Below are positions 56,563-64,000 of a stretch of DNA of 64,000 bases, one piece after another. Positions within the stretch are counted from its first letter, which is position 1. Each line of letters begins with the position of its first letter. The notes below the pieces were generated by a model that worked only from the letters and a program-made list of their open reading frames with translations, had not been told where the DNA came from and did no database searches. The stretch lies in assembly GCF_013283645.1 (NCBI RefSeq), contig NZ_JABEKV010000002.1, forward strand, positions 627,798 through 691,797. The letters run 5' to 3'. This DNA is from Sinorhizobium psoraleae. GTDB lineage: Bacteria; Pseudomonadota; Alphaproteobacteria; Rhizobiales; Rhizobiaceae. The translations under genes were made by a program, and so were the position numbers.

Positions 56563-58953
56563 ATGCCCGCGCCGAGCAAAGTAGGCATGATCGGTATCTC
56601 GGACCCGCTAAATGATTGGATTACGGCAAGCACGCTGCCGGGAAGCGACGGTCTATATTTTCTAGGCACGTTCGAGCGGCGCATCACATTCTATTCCCAG
56701 CAGGTCCGTGCATTCCGATTGGTCAGAGCGCTGCACGAGCGAGGCATGCTTAAGCCGAACGATACAGTGGCCGTTGTCGGTGGTGGCGCCGCGGGCGTGA
56801 CTTGCGCATTGGCACTGGGCCTTCTGGACTACGACGTCGGCCTGTACGACCCCGCGCTAGAAGTGCTTCAACTTCAGAGCGCCTCGCCTCGCCTGCTCCA
56901 TCCCCATATCTACGAATGGCCAGCGCCAGGGTCGCTCGACAAGAGCGCCGGATTGCCGTTCCTCGACTGGGATCTGGATACCGGCAAGCCGATCGCGAAG
57001 CGGCTAGCAGCCGAATTCCATAGCCACAACGCCATGCTCCCGAAGCTCATTTGGAATAAGGGAGCTCGCCTCGAGAAGCTGGAAAAGTCCGGTGCGGAAT
57101 GGCGAATGACGTTCGCCGGTGGCGTGTCAAAGATCGTCCAGAAGGTCTTCCTCGCCATGGGCTTTGGAGACGAACGGACCGTCGGGGCGGCTGACACCTA
57201 TGACTATTGGAAGGAGCGGGGCGTCGGGACAGCCGCGGTCGAGGCCATTGCGCCTGCGACCTATCTTGTAAGCGGGAATGGCGATGGCGCACTAACTGAC
57301 ATCCTAAACCTCCTTATCGATGGGTTCGAGCACGTCCCGTTTACAGAGACCTTCCTCGGCTATTTCAATCAAGACATCCTGCGAACTACTGTCCTGAAGG
57401 CGTACGAGGGTCTCGCGCCGGAGGCTGATCTGGAGCCGATATTCGAGAAGGACGTGCTCACGACCTTTGGTGAGCGGGGGATCCTAGATCGGCTGGTACC
57501 GCAAGTCCGGGCCGATCGGCTTCTGACCGTCAACTCCAGCGGTCCGCTGTTCTCAGTGGGAAAGGCAGCTCAGCTCAACCAAGCAATGGTCTTCGCTGTC
57601 CTGCACGCAGCTCAGCAGAAAGGTGTCGTCGTCCGCCGCAGCTCCGGTATGATCGAAGATGTGATCGAGCACGCAGATGGCCTTGAGCCTGTAGGGATAA
57701 CCTTGAATGGGGCAGCCCTTGTGGAGCGGTTCCATCATGTGATCCTGCGGCATGGCCCAGATAAGAACGAGCGGTATTTCCCAGCAAAAGAGCAGTTCGA
57801 CGAGTATCAGAGGGTATCCACGGACCGGTTCAAGGCGAAGCCCGAACTGCTTGTCCCGCCCACCCTCGATGCCGAAACTTATACTGTGTTTTTCGACCTC
57901 TGGCTGCATAGACTTGCCGACGCTGCCAGAAAATCGCAGCTCGCCGGGCGATCCACCCTTGAGGCCTCCACCATTTTAGTCACCTGGGACGTCGCGACCC
58001 AGACATTGGTGCAGCGCGGCAAGGTCTTGCTTGAGGAGCTGGTGACCCAGTGCGAGTCCGCGGCCACACCTGTCGTCGTGCAACTAGAGGTGACACCGGA
58101 GAAAATCGACGCTGATGATTTGATTCGCTTGAGCAAAGCCAGTGGAGGCAAGATCACCCTCAGCCTTGGAGCAACCGTGCAAGAGGCGTGGAAATCCAGG
58201 CTGCCCAACGCCGCCACCGCTATGACTGCGGCGTCACGCTATCCCTACCGGTTGGTCAGCGCGATCGATATCAGAGAGCATGTCGATGCCTCTCTCGTCC
58301 GCCAATTGGAAGCCATGCTCGTAGCAGCGCAGGCTGCTGGTACATGCGATACTTTGGGAAAGGTCGCAGCAGATGTTTTTGCAGAGGTTCTCGCCACCTG
58401 GGCCGGATGGCGCCATACACTTGATGCGTCACCCGCCCTCCGCCGTGATTTCCTTGCTTGGTTGGGCAGCATCGGCCCTGAGAGCGCAAAGCCATGGAGC
58501 GGCGACGTAACTGTGCTCGAGCGCATGGCGGGCGCATTGGTGCTGATCCTTGCAACCCACCTCGGTGAGCCACTCCAGCCGGCATCAGTGCCCAGAGGAA
58601 ATCTTAGCTTCGACGAGAACGGGCATGCACTGGGTTCATCCGCTGACAAGTTGGACGATGGCGGCTTGCTCACTGAATGGAGTTTGCCCGAACATTGGGA
58701 CGTCGACGCCCTTATCCTCTCTCGCAGCTCCGAGGTATTCGTAACAGGACCTGACGACACAATCCTGAACGGCGGAGATCCCGGAACCGGGCTTGATGTA
58801 GCGCGACGTACCAAGCCGGCGATCGTTCGGAATGATGGGCCGTGGCGCACGGCACTCAAGACTGGGCTTCCTGCGTGGAAAACCGCGGTGAAGGAAGAAT
58901 TTCAGGCGTGGCGTGAGCGGCAGAACAACGATCGCGATAGGGTACTGACATGA
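56563..58953 (+). CDS. lmuA: Lamassu/ABC-3C effector with flavin-dependent oxidoreductase domain (LmuA-type)
   Basis: A protein of about 796 residues. After ~65 residues comes a Rossmann dinucleotide site VAVVGGGAAGVTCALALG (about 70-87) and a long FAD/NAD(P)-binding region (to ~450) including LFLAMGFGDE-like and YLVSGNGDGALTDIL segments. The C-terminal ~250 residues are helical and fit the ABC-3C C-terminal domain that couples effectors to the SMC partner. Its stop overlaps the next start (ATGA). Lamassu systems with FMO-type effectors are known; NAD(P) depletion or redox damage is a plausible toxic effect. Start is uncertain: ATG 56563, ATG 56587, or alternative upstream starts. Confidence 0.75.
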   Translation: MPAPSKVGMIGISDPLNDWITASTLPGSDGLYFLGTFERRITFYSQQVRAFRLVRALHERGMLKPNDTVAVVGGGAAGVTCALALGLLDYDVGLYDPALEVLQLQSASPRLLHPHIYEWPAPGSLDKSAGLPFLDWDLDTGKPIAKRLAAEFHSHNAMLPKLIWNKGARLEKLEKSGAEWRMTFAGGVSKIVQKVFLAMGFGDERTVGAADTYDYWKERGVGTAAVEAIAPATYLVSGNGDGALTDILNLLIDGFEHVPFTETFLGYFNQDILRTTVLKAYEGLAPEADLEPIFEKDVLTTFGERGILDRLVPQVRADRLLTVNSSGPLFSVGKAAQLNQAMVFAVLHAAQQKGVVVRRSSGMIEDVIEHADGLEPVGITLNGAALVERFHHVILRHGPDKNERYFPAKEQFDEYQRVSTDRFKAKPELLVPPTLDAETYTVFFDLWLHRLADAARKSQLAGRSTLEASTILVTWDVATQTLVQRGKVLLEELVTQCESAATPVVVQLEVTPEKIDADDLIRLSKASGGKITLSLGATVQEAWKSRLPNAATAMTAASRYPYRLVSAIDIREHVDASLVRQLEAMLVAAQAAGTCDTLGKVAADVFAEVLATWAGWRHTLDASPALRRDFLAWLGSIGPESAKPWSGDVTVLERMAGALVLILATHLGEPLQPASVPRGNLSFDENGHALGSSADKLDDGGLLTEWSLPEHWDVDALILSRSSEVFVTGPDDTILNGGDPGTGLDVARRTKPAIVRNDGPWRTALKTGLPAWKTAVKEEFQAWRERQNNDRDRVLT

Positions 58954-59597
58954 CACCTGAGGTTTTGAAGTTCTTGTTGGTCGCCGCGACGGAGCAACTG
59001 GGTTGGAGAGCTGACGAAGTCAAAGACTTCGCCTCACCGACGTTTCGCAGCCGGCCGGCTGAAGCCGAGACGAAGGCGATGCCTGGCCTGTTTGGTCTCC
59101 GCCTGGGTCAGTATCCGGTGATCGTCGCGCCTATAGCGCTCGATACGGTTGAGGGCGTTACGGCTGCACTCAAAAAGCTGCACGCCCAGATGGTCGTCGC
59201 CAGGTCATATATGTATGAGCGAGAGGTCATAAACGCACATTTGTTGCTATGCGCAACCGCTCCTACTCCGACAGGGGACTGGGCCCGGCTGGTCGACCTC
59301 ATCGAACGTGACGAGACCGTCTGTCGGAAACTGGTTTGGATCCCGAAACAGACGGCGATGCAGGAGTCGTTCGACGTTTTCTTGGCGAGAACTTTTCTGT
59401 CGATGCCGTGGGAGCATGTGACGGCGGTGAGTGACGCACCGCTCGATCAGACACACGAATTGGCTCAGCGCCTTCTCGAGAAACACGGGCTCAATCAGGA
59501 TGTAGCTCAGCAGTGGGTTTCGCTCTCACAGCAGTTGATAGACGACCCAGAGAGCCTTGTGACAGAACTTGTCCTGACAAGGGAGGCGTCGAAATGA
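58950..59597 (+). CDS. lmuC: ABC-3C middle component (LmuC-type)
   Basis: A 215-residue protein lying between the effector and the SMC gene and overlapping each by four bases. An alpha/beta N-terminal part (PVIVAPIALDTVEGVTAALKKLHAQMVVARSYMYERE...HLLLCAT) is followed by DETVCRKLVWIPKQ and a helical tail with FDVFLARTFLSMPW, the pattern of ABC-3C middle components. These small proteins bridge the SMC sensor and the effector. Assigned mainly by context and this motif. Confidence 0.7.
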   Translation: MTPEVLKFLLVAATEQLGWRADEVKDFASPTFRSRPAEAETKAMPGLFGLRLGQYPVIVAPIALDTVEGVTAALKKLHAQMVVARSYMYEREVINAHLLLCATAPTPTGDWARLVDLIERDETVCRKLVWIPKQTAMQESFDVFLARTFLSMPWEHVTAVSDAPLDQTHELAQRLLEKHGLNQDVAQQWVSLSQQLIDDPESLVTELVLTREASK

Positions 59598-62500
59598 GCA
59601 GGGTTTACCTTACCCGCGTCCGGCTAGAGCAGTACCGAACCTTCAGGCAGTTGGATATTCGCCTCCGTGACGGTCCCGGCGTGCTGATCGTTCAGGGTAG
59701 CAACGGTATCGGTAAGTCCTCACTATTCGATGGACTCGAATGGGCGCTGACAGACAGGATTGACCACTTCCGTGATGCCGACGGGGTCAAAAAGGTTGGC
59801 AGCTATCTTTGCCGGTGGCGCGAAGGAACGCCTGGCCCCACGTCCGTGACCATGGACTTCACTGGGGAGAAAAGTGTTTCTCGCACCCTGTCTTCCTCCG
59901 AGGCTACCAGGTCGGTCACGGGCGGCAATATCGACGACATTACGGAATTCTTAAAAGACGAGAACTGGGGCCGGAGTATTTCCGGACTGTCGAGGTATTT
60001 GCTACTCACCCACTTCCTTGGACAGTCCACGATGTCCCGGCTCACGAACCGAGATCCGGGTGAGCGGTTCGATATCCTGAAGGAGGCAGCCGAAAGCAAA
60101 GAGATCGAAGACGTCGCGAATGCGCTTCATGGCAAGGGCAATACGAAAGCCGCCCGAGCCTATAACGGCCGGATCAAACTGCTGAGTGACGAGGTCGACG
60201 CTCTCCAAGGTATTCTCGACACAGAGGCGAATCTTTGGTCCGGGCTGACCGGAGTTGGCGCCTTGGATGACGTTGCCGCCACCGAGGCAACCCATACAAT
60301 TTCGCGGCTACTGGATGATGCGGCGGGCAACAAGTCTCAGACGCCAGTAGCTGGCTTCGATCAGAACACGATCTCGGCGTTGGACGAGCGTCTCAATGAG
60401 CAGCGGATACGACTGCGGAGCCTTGAAAAAGGTCTGGCCGAGGCGACGTCTGTACTTGAGGAATGGGAGAGCGCGACGCGGCAAGCGCTCGAGCATGAGG
60501 CTGCAAAGGCGATCGCTGACGGGCAGGTAGTGACTATGACGTCACAACACGCGGAGACCGCCGCCTCATTGGAGAAGGCCAAGGCCGAGGAGGTCAGCGC
60601 GACCAGCTTGGCAGAAGCGCACCGAGCCGTCTTCAGTCTGCTGACCGGCCTGCGGGACGCAAAGACTGCCCAGGCGGTTGCGCAGACTCGGAAGGAGGAG
60701 GCGGACGCTGCCCTCGTCGGGGCTTACGAGGCAGTCGCTGACGAAAACCTAACCGTGAAGGCCTTGGAACGTCGGCTGCAGATCGTGCGTCGAATTGAAA
60801 GTGATGTTGGCCGGCTCGATGAAAGGAGCCGATTAGACCAGACCGAGAGGCATAATGTGGATCTGTGGCTTGCTCGCGATGCGAAGGTTGCGGAGCTGCA
60901 GGCGTCGATACAGTCGTCCCAACTGCGCTTCCCCACGCTAGACTTGGACATCGAGCAGGCGGACGTCTCGGCTCGAGAAGCGAAGACACTCCTTGATGAG
61001 CAGAACGCCGTCCTTATCGAGTTGAGGAAGACGGTCTCGGAAATGTCGAGCGCGGTCGCTAGCGTTGCCGCCAACCTTCCGCATGATGCATGCGACTGTC
61101 CTGTTTGCGCGACCCACTTCGAGGTTAAGGGTGAACTACAACAACGGGCAGCAAGTGCAGCAGCAAGGCTGGCTCCCCTGGTTCTTGCGCAAGAGGAGCG
61201 CGTTCAATCTGCGTCGCAGCGCTCCGAGACAGCCACCAACCGCCTCGACCGACTGAAGACCGCCAAGCAAGAGCTGACCACGCTCACTGAAGAACTCCAA
61301 TCCGAGGAACGCGCAAGGACTGACGTGGGTATTGGTGTGTTCGGCGACGCTGTAGTTGACCGTGTGGTCGCTGAAGAGCGTCATCGACAACTGGCGACGA
61401 GCGCCGAAGAAATATTGAGGTTGAGGCAGCGGAAGTGGTATTGGCGGAACCGCTTGAACGGCGATTTCTTCACGCCCGGAGGCGAGCAGGCCGCTGCCAT
61501 CAGGAGGCGTGACCAAGCTCAGCTTCAACTGAACGCCGCAACCCAAACACAGTCGACTACTGCAGCCGAATTCGACGCCGCGGCGTCCTCCGTTCGAGAG
61601 CTCGTGGAAATCGTTGGTGATCTCGGCGAGGCCCAGTTGGCGGAAGCAATCCGTGGAACTCAGAGCGAACTTTCTGCGGCTGAGGAGAAGAGCCGACAAG
61701 CAACGCAGGCGCGGCAGTCGATTGAACAGCGGCTGGCATCGCTTGACGTTGCACTCCCGGCCGCAAGGACGCGTCAACAACAGGCTATTGATCAGGTCGC
61801 CGCTGTGACGCGACGAAAAGTCTACGCCGAGGAAACTTGGCAGAGACTTGCTTTCGCTCAATCGGAAGTACCCGACAAGCACGCGATCACTCCGTGGACA
61901 ACGACCATCGGCCGACTGCGAGAGAGGTTGAGAGAAGCCGATGATTTAATGAAGCGGCTGCGGGACGGTCGATCTGCCAAGGCTCTCGTAGATAATCATC
62001 TGGCAGCGCTGGAGCGGCTGCGGGTCGCGGTAAGTGGCGCCCCGAACAGCGAGAGACTGCAGCTTCGTAAGGAGGCGCAGGATCGCGTGTCTGCCAAGGT
62101 CAGACTCACGCAGGCAACCCGAGAGACAAAAGACATCGCCCAGGCCGCGAGCTCAGACATTCTCGACGAACTGGCGGATTTCAACACCAGCTACATGCAG
62201 CCTCTCGACACCCTCATGAAGGCCATAAACATGGCAATCATGGGCGATCCAAGGGTGGGCTTGGAGTCATACGTTAAGAACCGCCGCGTCGAACAGCGGC
62301 CAACAAAAGAGGGGCAGGCCCTCCCTCCTGAGATCGCGTCCATAGATGCACGGTTGATACACAGCGAAGGCCAAATGGCAGCCTTGTCTGTCAGTATGCT
62401 GTGTGCCGCCAGCCTAACCTACCCATGGTCCCGCTGGCGGGGGTTGGTCCTGGATGACCCGCTTCAGCACAACGACACTATCCACGCTGCCGCTTTCGCG

Positions 62501-62707
62501 GATTTCGTCTGCAATCTTGTGGCCAGCCGCGGATATCAGGTGCTCTTATCAACTCACGACCGCGCTCAGGCAGAGTTTCTGCGGCGGAAGATGACATCTC
62601 GAAACCTGCCTTGCGCCGTCCTCAATCTGCTGGGGACCGGGCAAGACGGTGTCGAATGGACCTACAGGACGGGGGAAAGCGCGACGCCCTTTGTGGTATC
62701 CGCATAA
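59594..62707 (+). CDS. lmuB: Lamassu/ABC-3C SMC-like ATPase with Rad50-type zinc hook (LmuB-type)
   Basis: A 1037-residue SMC/Rad50-like ATPase. Walker A GSNGIGKS is at residues 35-42, two long coiled coils flank a CPVC zinc-hook motif at residues 502-505, and the C-terminal lobe carries the signature SEGQMAALS (about 926) and Walker B LVLDDPLQ (about 951) with a D-loop and STHDRAQAE switch. Start ATG 59594 follows GGGAGG by 7 bases and overlaps the upstream stop. In Lamassu systems this part senses DNA ends or structures and releases the effector. Confidence 0.88.
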   Translation: MSRVYLTRVRLEQYRTFRQLDIRLRDGPGVLIVQGSNGIGKSSLFDGLEWALTDRIDHFRDADGVKKVGSYLCRWREGTPGPTSVTMDFTGEKSVSRTLSSSEATRSVTGGNIDDITEFLKDENWGRSISGLSRYLLLTHFLGQSTMSRLTNRDPGERFDILKEAAESKEIEDVANALHGKGNTKAARAYNGRIKLLSDEVDALQGILDTEANLWSGLTGVGALDDVAATEATHTISRLLDDAAGNKSQTPVAGFDQNTISALDERLNEQRIRLRSLEKGLAEATSVLEEWESATRQALEHEAAKAIADGQVVTMTSQHAETAASLEKAKAEEVSATSLAEAHRAVFSLLTGLRDAKTAQAVAQTRKEEADAALVGAYEAVADENLTVKALERRLQIVRRIESDVGRLDERSRLDQTERHNVDLWLARDAKVAELQASIQSSQLRFPTLDLDIEQADVSAREAKTLLDEQNAVLIELRKTVSEMSSAVASVAANLPHDACDCPVCATHFEVKGELQQRAASAAARLAPLVLAQEERVQSASQRSETATNRLDRLKTAKQELTTLTEELQSEERARTDVGIGVFGDAVVDRVVAEERHRQLATSAEEILRLRQRKWYWRNRLNGDFFTPGGEQAAAIRRRDQAQLQLNAATQTQSTTAAEFDAAASSVRELVEIVGDLGEAQLAEAIRGTQSELSAAEEKSRQATQARQSIEQRLASLDVALPAARTRQQQAIDQVAAVTRRKVYAEETWQRLAFAQSEVPDKHAITPWTTTIGRLRERLREADDLMKRLRDGRSAKALVDNHLAALERLRVAVSGAPNSERLQLRKEAQDRVSAKVRLTQATRETKDIAQAASSDILDELADFNTSYMQPLDTLMKAINMAIMGDPRVGLESYVKNRRVEQRPTKEGQALPPEIASIDARLIHSEGQMAALSVSMLCAASLTYPWSRWRGLVLDDPLQHNDTIHAAAFADFVCNLVASRGYQVLLSTHDRAQAEFLRRKMTSRNLPCAVLNLLGTGQDGVEWTYRTGESATPFVVSA

Positions 62708-62950
62708 GCGAGCTTAGCTAGACTTGCTGGTTTGTGATCGTAGGCATGGGTGCCCACCGACCACCAGATGTCCGCTTCCCACCTCGCTGCACCCAGGCGT
62801 AGCTCCGTCCGCTTCATGGCGCGCTGTGGACGGGGCCGTGCCCAAGACGATACCTAATCCGGACCGTTGCAGCGTCCTGTATGACCGACAGGTGGACGTG
62901 CTATCGCGGGGCGAGTTATGGCGGACCGGCAGCCAATCCGAAATTAGACA

Positions 62951-62967
62951 GCGGAAATTATTGCCGC
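62951..62967. repeat. Border palindrome 5 (GCGGAAATTATTGCCGC)
   Basis: Two 8-bp arms with one mismatch around T62959, 244 bases after the SMC gene stop and 121 bases before the putative attR. Confidence 0.75.
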
Positions 62968-62984
62968 TCGCCCGCCCAGTTGAC

Positions 62985-62997
62985 TGATGCCCAAAGC
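62985..62997 (+). other. TGATGCCCA box near right island end
   Basis: TGATGCCCAAAGC matches the 13-bp repeats at 16441-16479 in its first nine bases. It lies about 90 bases inside the putative attR, as the left boxes lie about 73 bases inside attL. Confidence 0.45.
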
Positions 62998-63087
62998 CAG
63001 GGCACAAAGGTGGCATCCACGGTCGCTCGCGATGGGAAAATATAGAGAATTCAAAGGCGATTTCGCTAAGTTATTGAAATCATGTGA

Positions 63088-63107
63088 GAATCCAAGGTCC
63101 CCAGGCA
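63088..63107 (+). other. Putative attR (imperfect copy of tRNA-Gln 3' end)
   Basis: GAATCCAAGGTCCCCAGGCA matches the last 20 bases of the tRNA-Gln gene at 17 positions. It would mark the right boundary of an island of about 46.7 kb. The mismatches imply either divergence since integration or a different attachment sequence on the incoming element. Confidence 0.5.
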
Positions 63108-63749
63108 GGCACAATTTACGCCTGTAGCGCCTCATTCTGATCTGATGGTCGTCTCCAAAATTCTGCAGGTTTTACAGCTACATGCTACCTTTTCGGCACC
63201 GGTAGCCGCAGCTTGGCGCTACTCCGATGTCGCAATCTACGATCCCACGAAAATTGGCTGGGGACCCAATTTGTCAGGGGGCAAATTCTTCCGCTTTGCG
63301 CCCAGGAGCTGTCATCTGCAGCCCCTTCGGCGGTGGCTCGTTTCGACCCGTCTGGCGCAACGAATGGCTCAATTGGGTGCGGGTAGCAGGCGTTCGGACT
63401 GCTTTCGTTGGCCGAGTGTTCCTGTACGCCGGCGACGACAAGCGCGATGACGGCATAGGGGATGGTCGCGGATAAGCGGTGCAGCGCTGGACGATGGACC
63501 GGCATAACCAGGAAGTGCCGCCGTTCTCAGGATCGGATGCTTCGAGCCGTTCTTGTTTATGGTGATGCAAAGCCACCACGTTCGGCCGCCGAGCATAGTA
63601 CTTTGGGGTTATGTTCGATCCACCGCCGCTCGGTCATCATTTCTTCATAACTAAAAAATGCGGGCGGAGACCTGCGCGGAACAGCGATCGAAATTGCCCC
63701 TCCGCAGGTCCCGGCAAGATCAACAACAACTCCTCGCGGAGGCGGAACA
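63108..63749. other. Gene-free junction between island and permease gene
   Basis: No convincing gene, RNA or known insertion sequence was recognised on either strand in these 640 bases. Several short frames exist but lack ribosome-binding sites and family features. It may hold decayed coding remnants; the last ~60 bases are the permease promoter region with GGAGGCGGAAC before the start. Confidence 0.5.
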
Positions 63750-64000
63750 TGAATGACACAGTAAAACTCGACCGCGCACTCGGCCTATGGTCTGTTGTGC
63801 TTTTCGGTCTTGCCTATATGACGCCGATGATCGTCTTCGGCACTTTCGGGGCGCTGGCTGCTGCAAGCCAGGGCACCACGGCGATGGCCTATCTCGTCGC
63901 TGCGGCAGCCATTCTTCTGACGGCCATCAGCTATGGCGTTATGGCCCGCGTCTATCCGGTTGCCGGTTCGGCCTATACCTATGCCCGCAAGTCGATCAAT
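63750..64000 (+). CDS. APC-family amino acid/polyamine permease (3' end outside window)
   Basis: The first 83 residues are visible: MNDTVKLDRALGLWSVVLFG then LAYMTPMIVFGTFGALAAAS and VARAYPVAGSAYTYARK-like (VMARVYPVAGSAYTYARKSIN). This is the beginning of an APC-superfamily permease with the first two membrane helices and the conserved P-x-A-G-S-x-Y-T-Y segment. ATG follows GGAGGCGGAAC by a few bases. Substrate cannot be assigned. It marks the return to chromosomal metabolism genes. Confidence 0.85.

Noticed and set aside
62714-63016. 100-codon minus-strand frame after the SMC gene
   Set aside because: Composition looks random and no ribosome-binding site or domain is visible.

Overview
The window reads as a chromosomal segment of a high-GC alphaproteobacterium of the order Rhizobiales, most like Sinorhizobium/Ensifer. 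This rests on recognised protein families (plant-type GshA, an LsrB/VtlR-like LysR regulator beside a DUF1127 gene, GuaB, RlmE with Ppx/GppA) and on short intergenic palindromic repeats of the kind seen in Sinorhizobium. Species was not tested.

Region 1 (1-16.3 kb) is ordinary chromosome: the end of a PiT phosphate transporter, rsmE, gshA, a DUF937 gene, a structured minus-strand RNA or 3' UTR (4451-4610), a DUF1127 gene divergent from an LsrB-like regulator, an orphan small gene, a Tat-exported dienelactone hydrolase-like protein, an alcohol dehydrogenase remnant, a MAPEG protein, guaB, a Tat-exported metallo-beta-lactamase-fold hydrolase divergent from a 14-TM-type MFS exporter, a VOC protein, rlmE and a Ppx/GppA phosphatase with unusual low-complexity ends.

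Region 2 (about 16.35-63.1 kb) is a genomic island of roughly 47 kb placed at the 3' end of tRNA-Gln(CUG). An imperfect copy of the tRNA end (17 of 20 bases) lies at 63088-63107, and TGATGCCCA boxes lie just inside both ends, next to a tyrosine recombinase on the left. The island is almost entirely defence-like genes in four blocks. Block A (18.6-30.2 kb): a second tyrosine recombinase, a small helical protein, an operon of PD-(D/E)XK nuclease, unknown 180-aa protein, FtsH-like AAA+ ATPase, separate M41 metalloprotease and DUF429-like protein, then a DUF3102-like protein and an HNH nuclease. Block B (30.2-42.0 kb): SNF2 helicase, DUF4391, type III Mod, AlbA/Schlafen-type ATPase, type III Res, Mrr. 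Block C (42.0-56.3 kb): an exonuclease-RecQ-UvrD giant, SNF2 helicase, Hsp70-like protein and a RecD-like helicase with a nuclease-like tail. Block D (56.3-62.95 kb): a three-gene Lamassu/ABC-3C system with a flavin oxidoreductase effector.

The most striking observation is a short palindrome, consensus GCGGAAATNATTTCCGC, found at exactly the five borders of these blocks (18622, 30168, 42030, 56263, 62951) and not seen elsewhere in the window by eye. It may be a module-exchange site, a shared operator or a REP-like element. Blocks A and C are the best candidates for undescribed systems. Region 3 (63.1-64 kb) returns to chromosome with the start of an APC-family permease.
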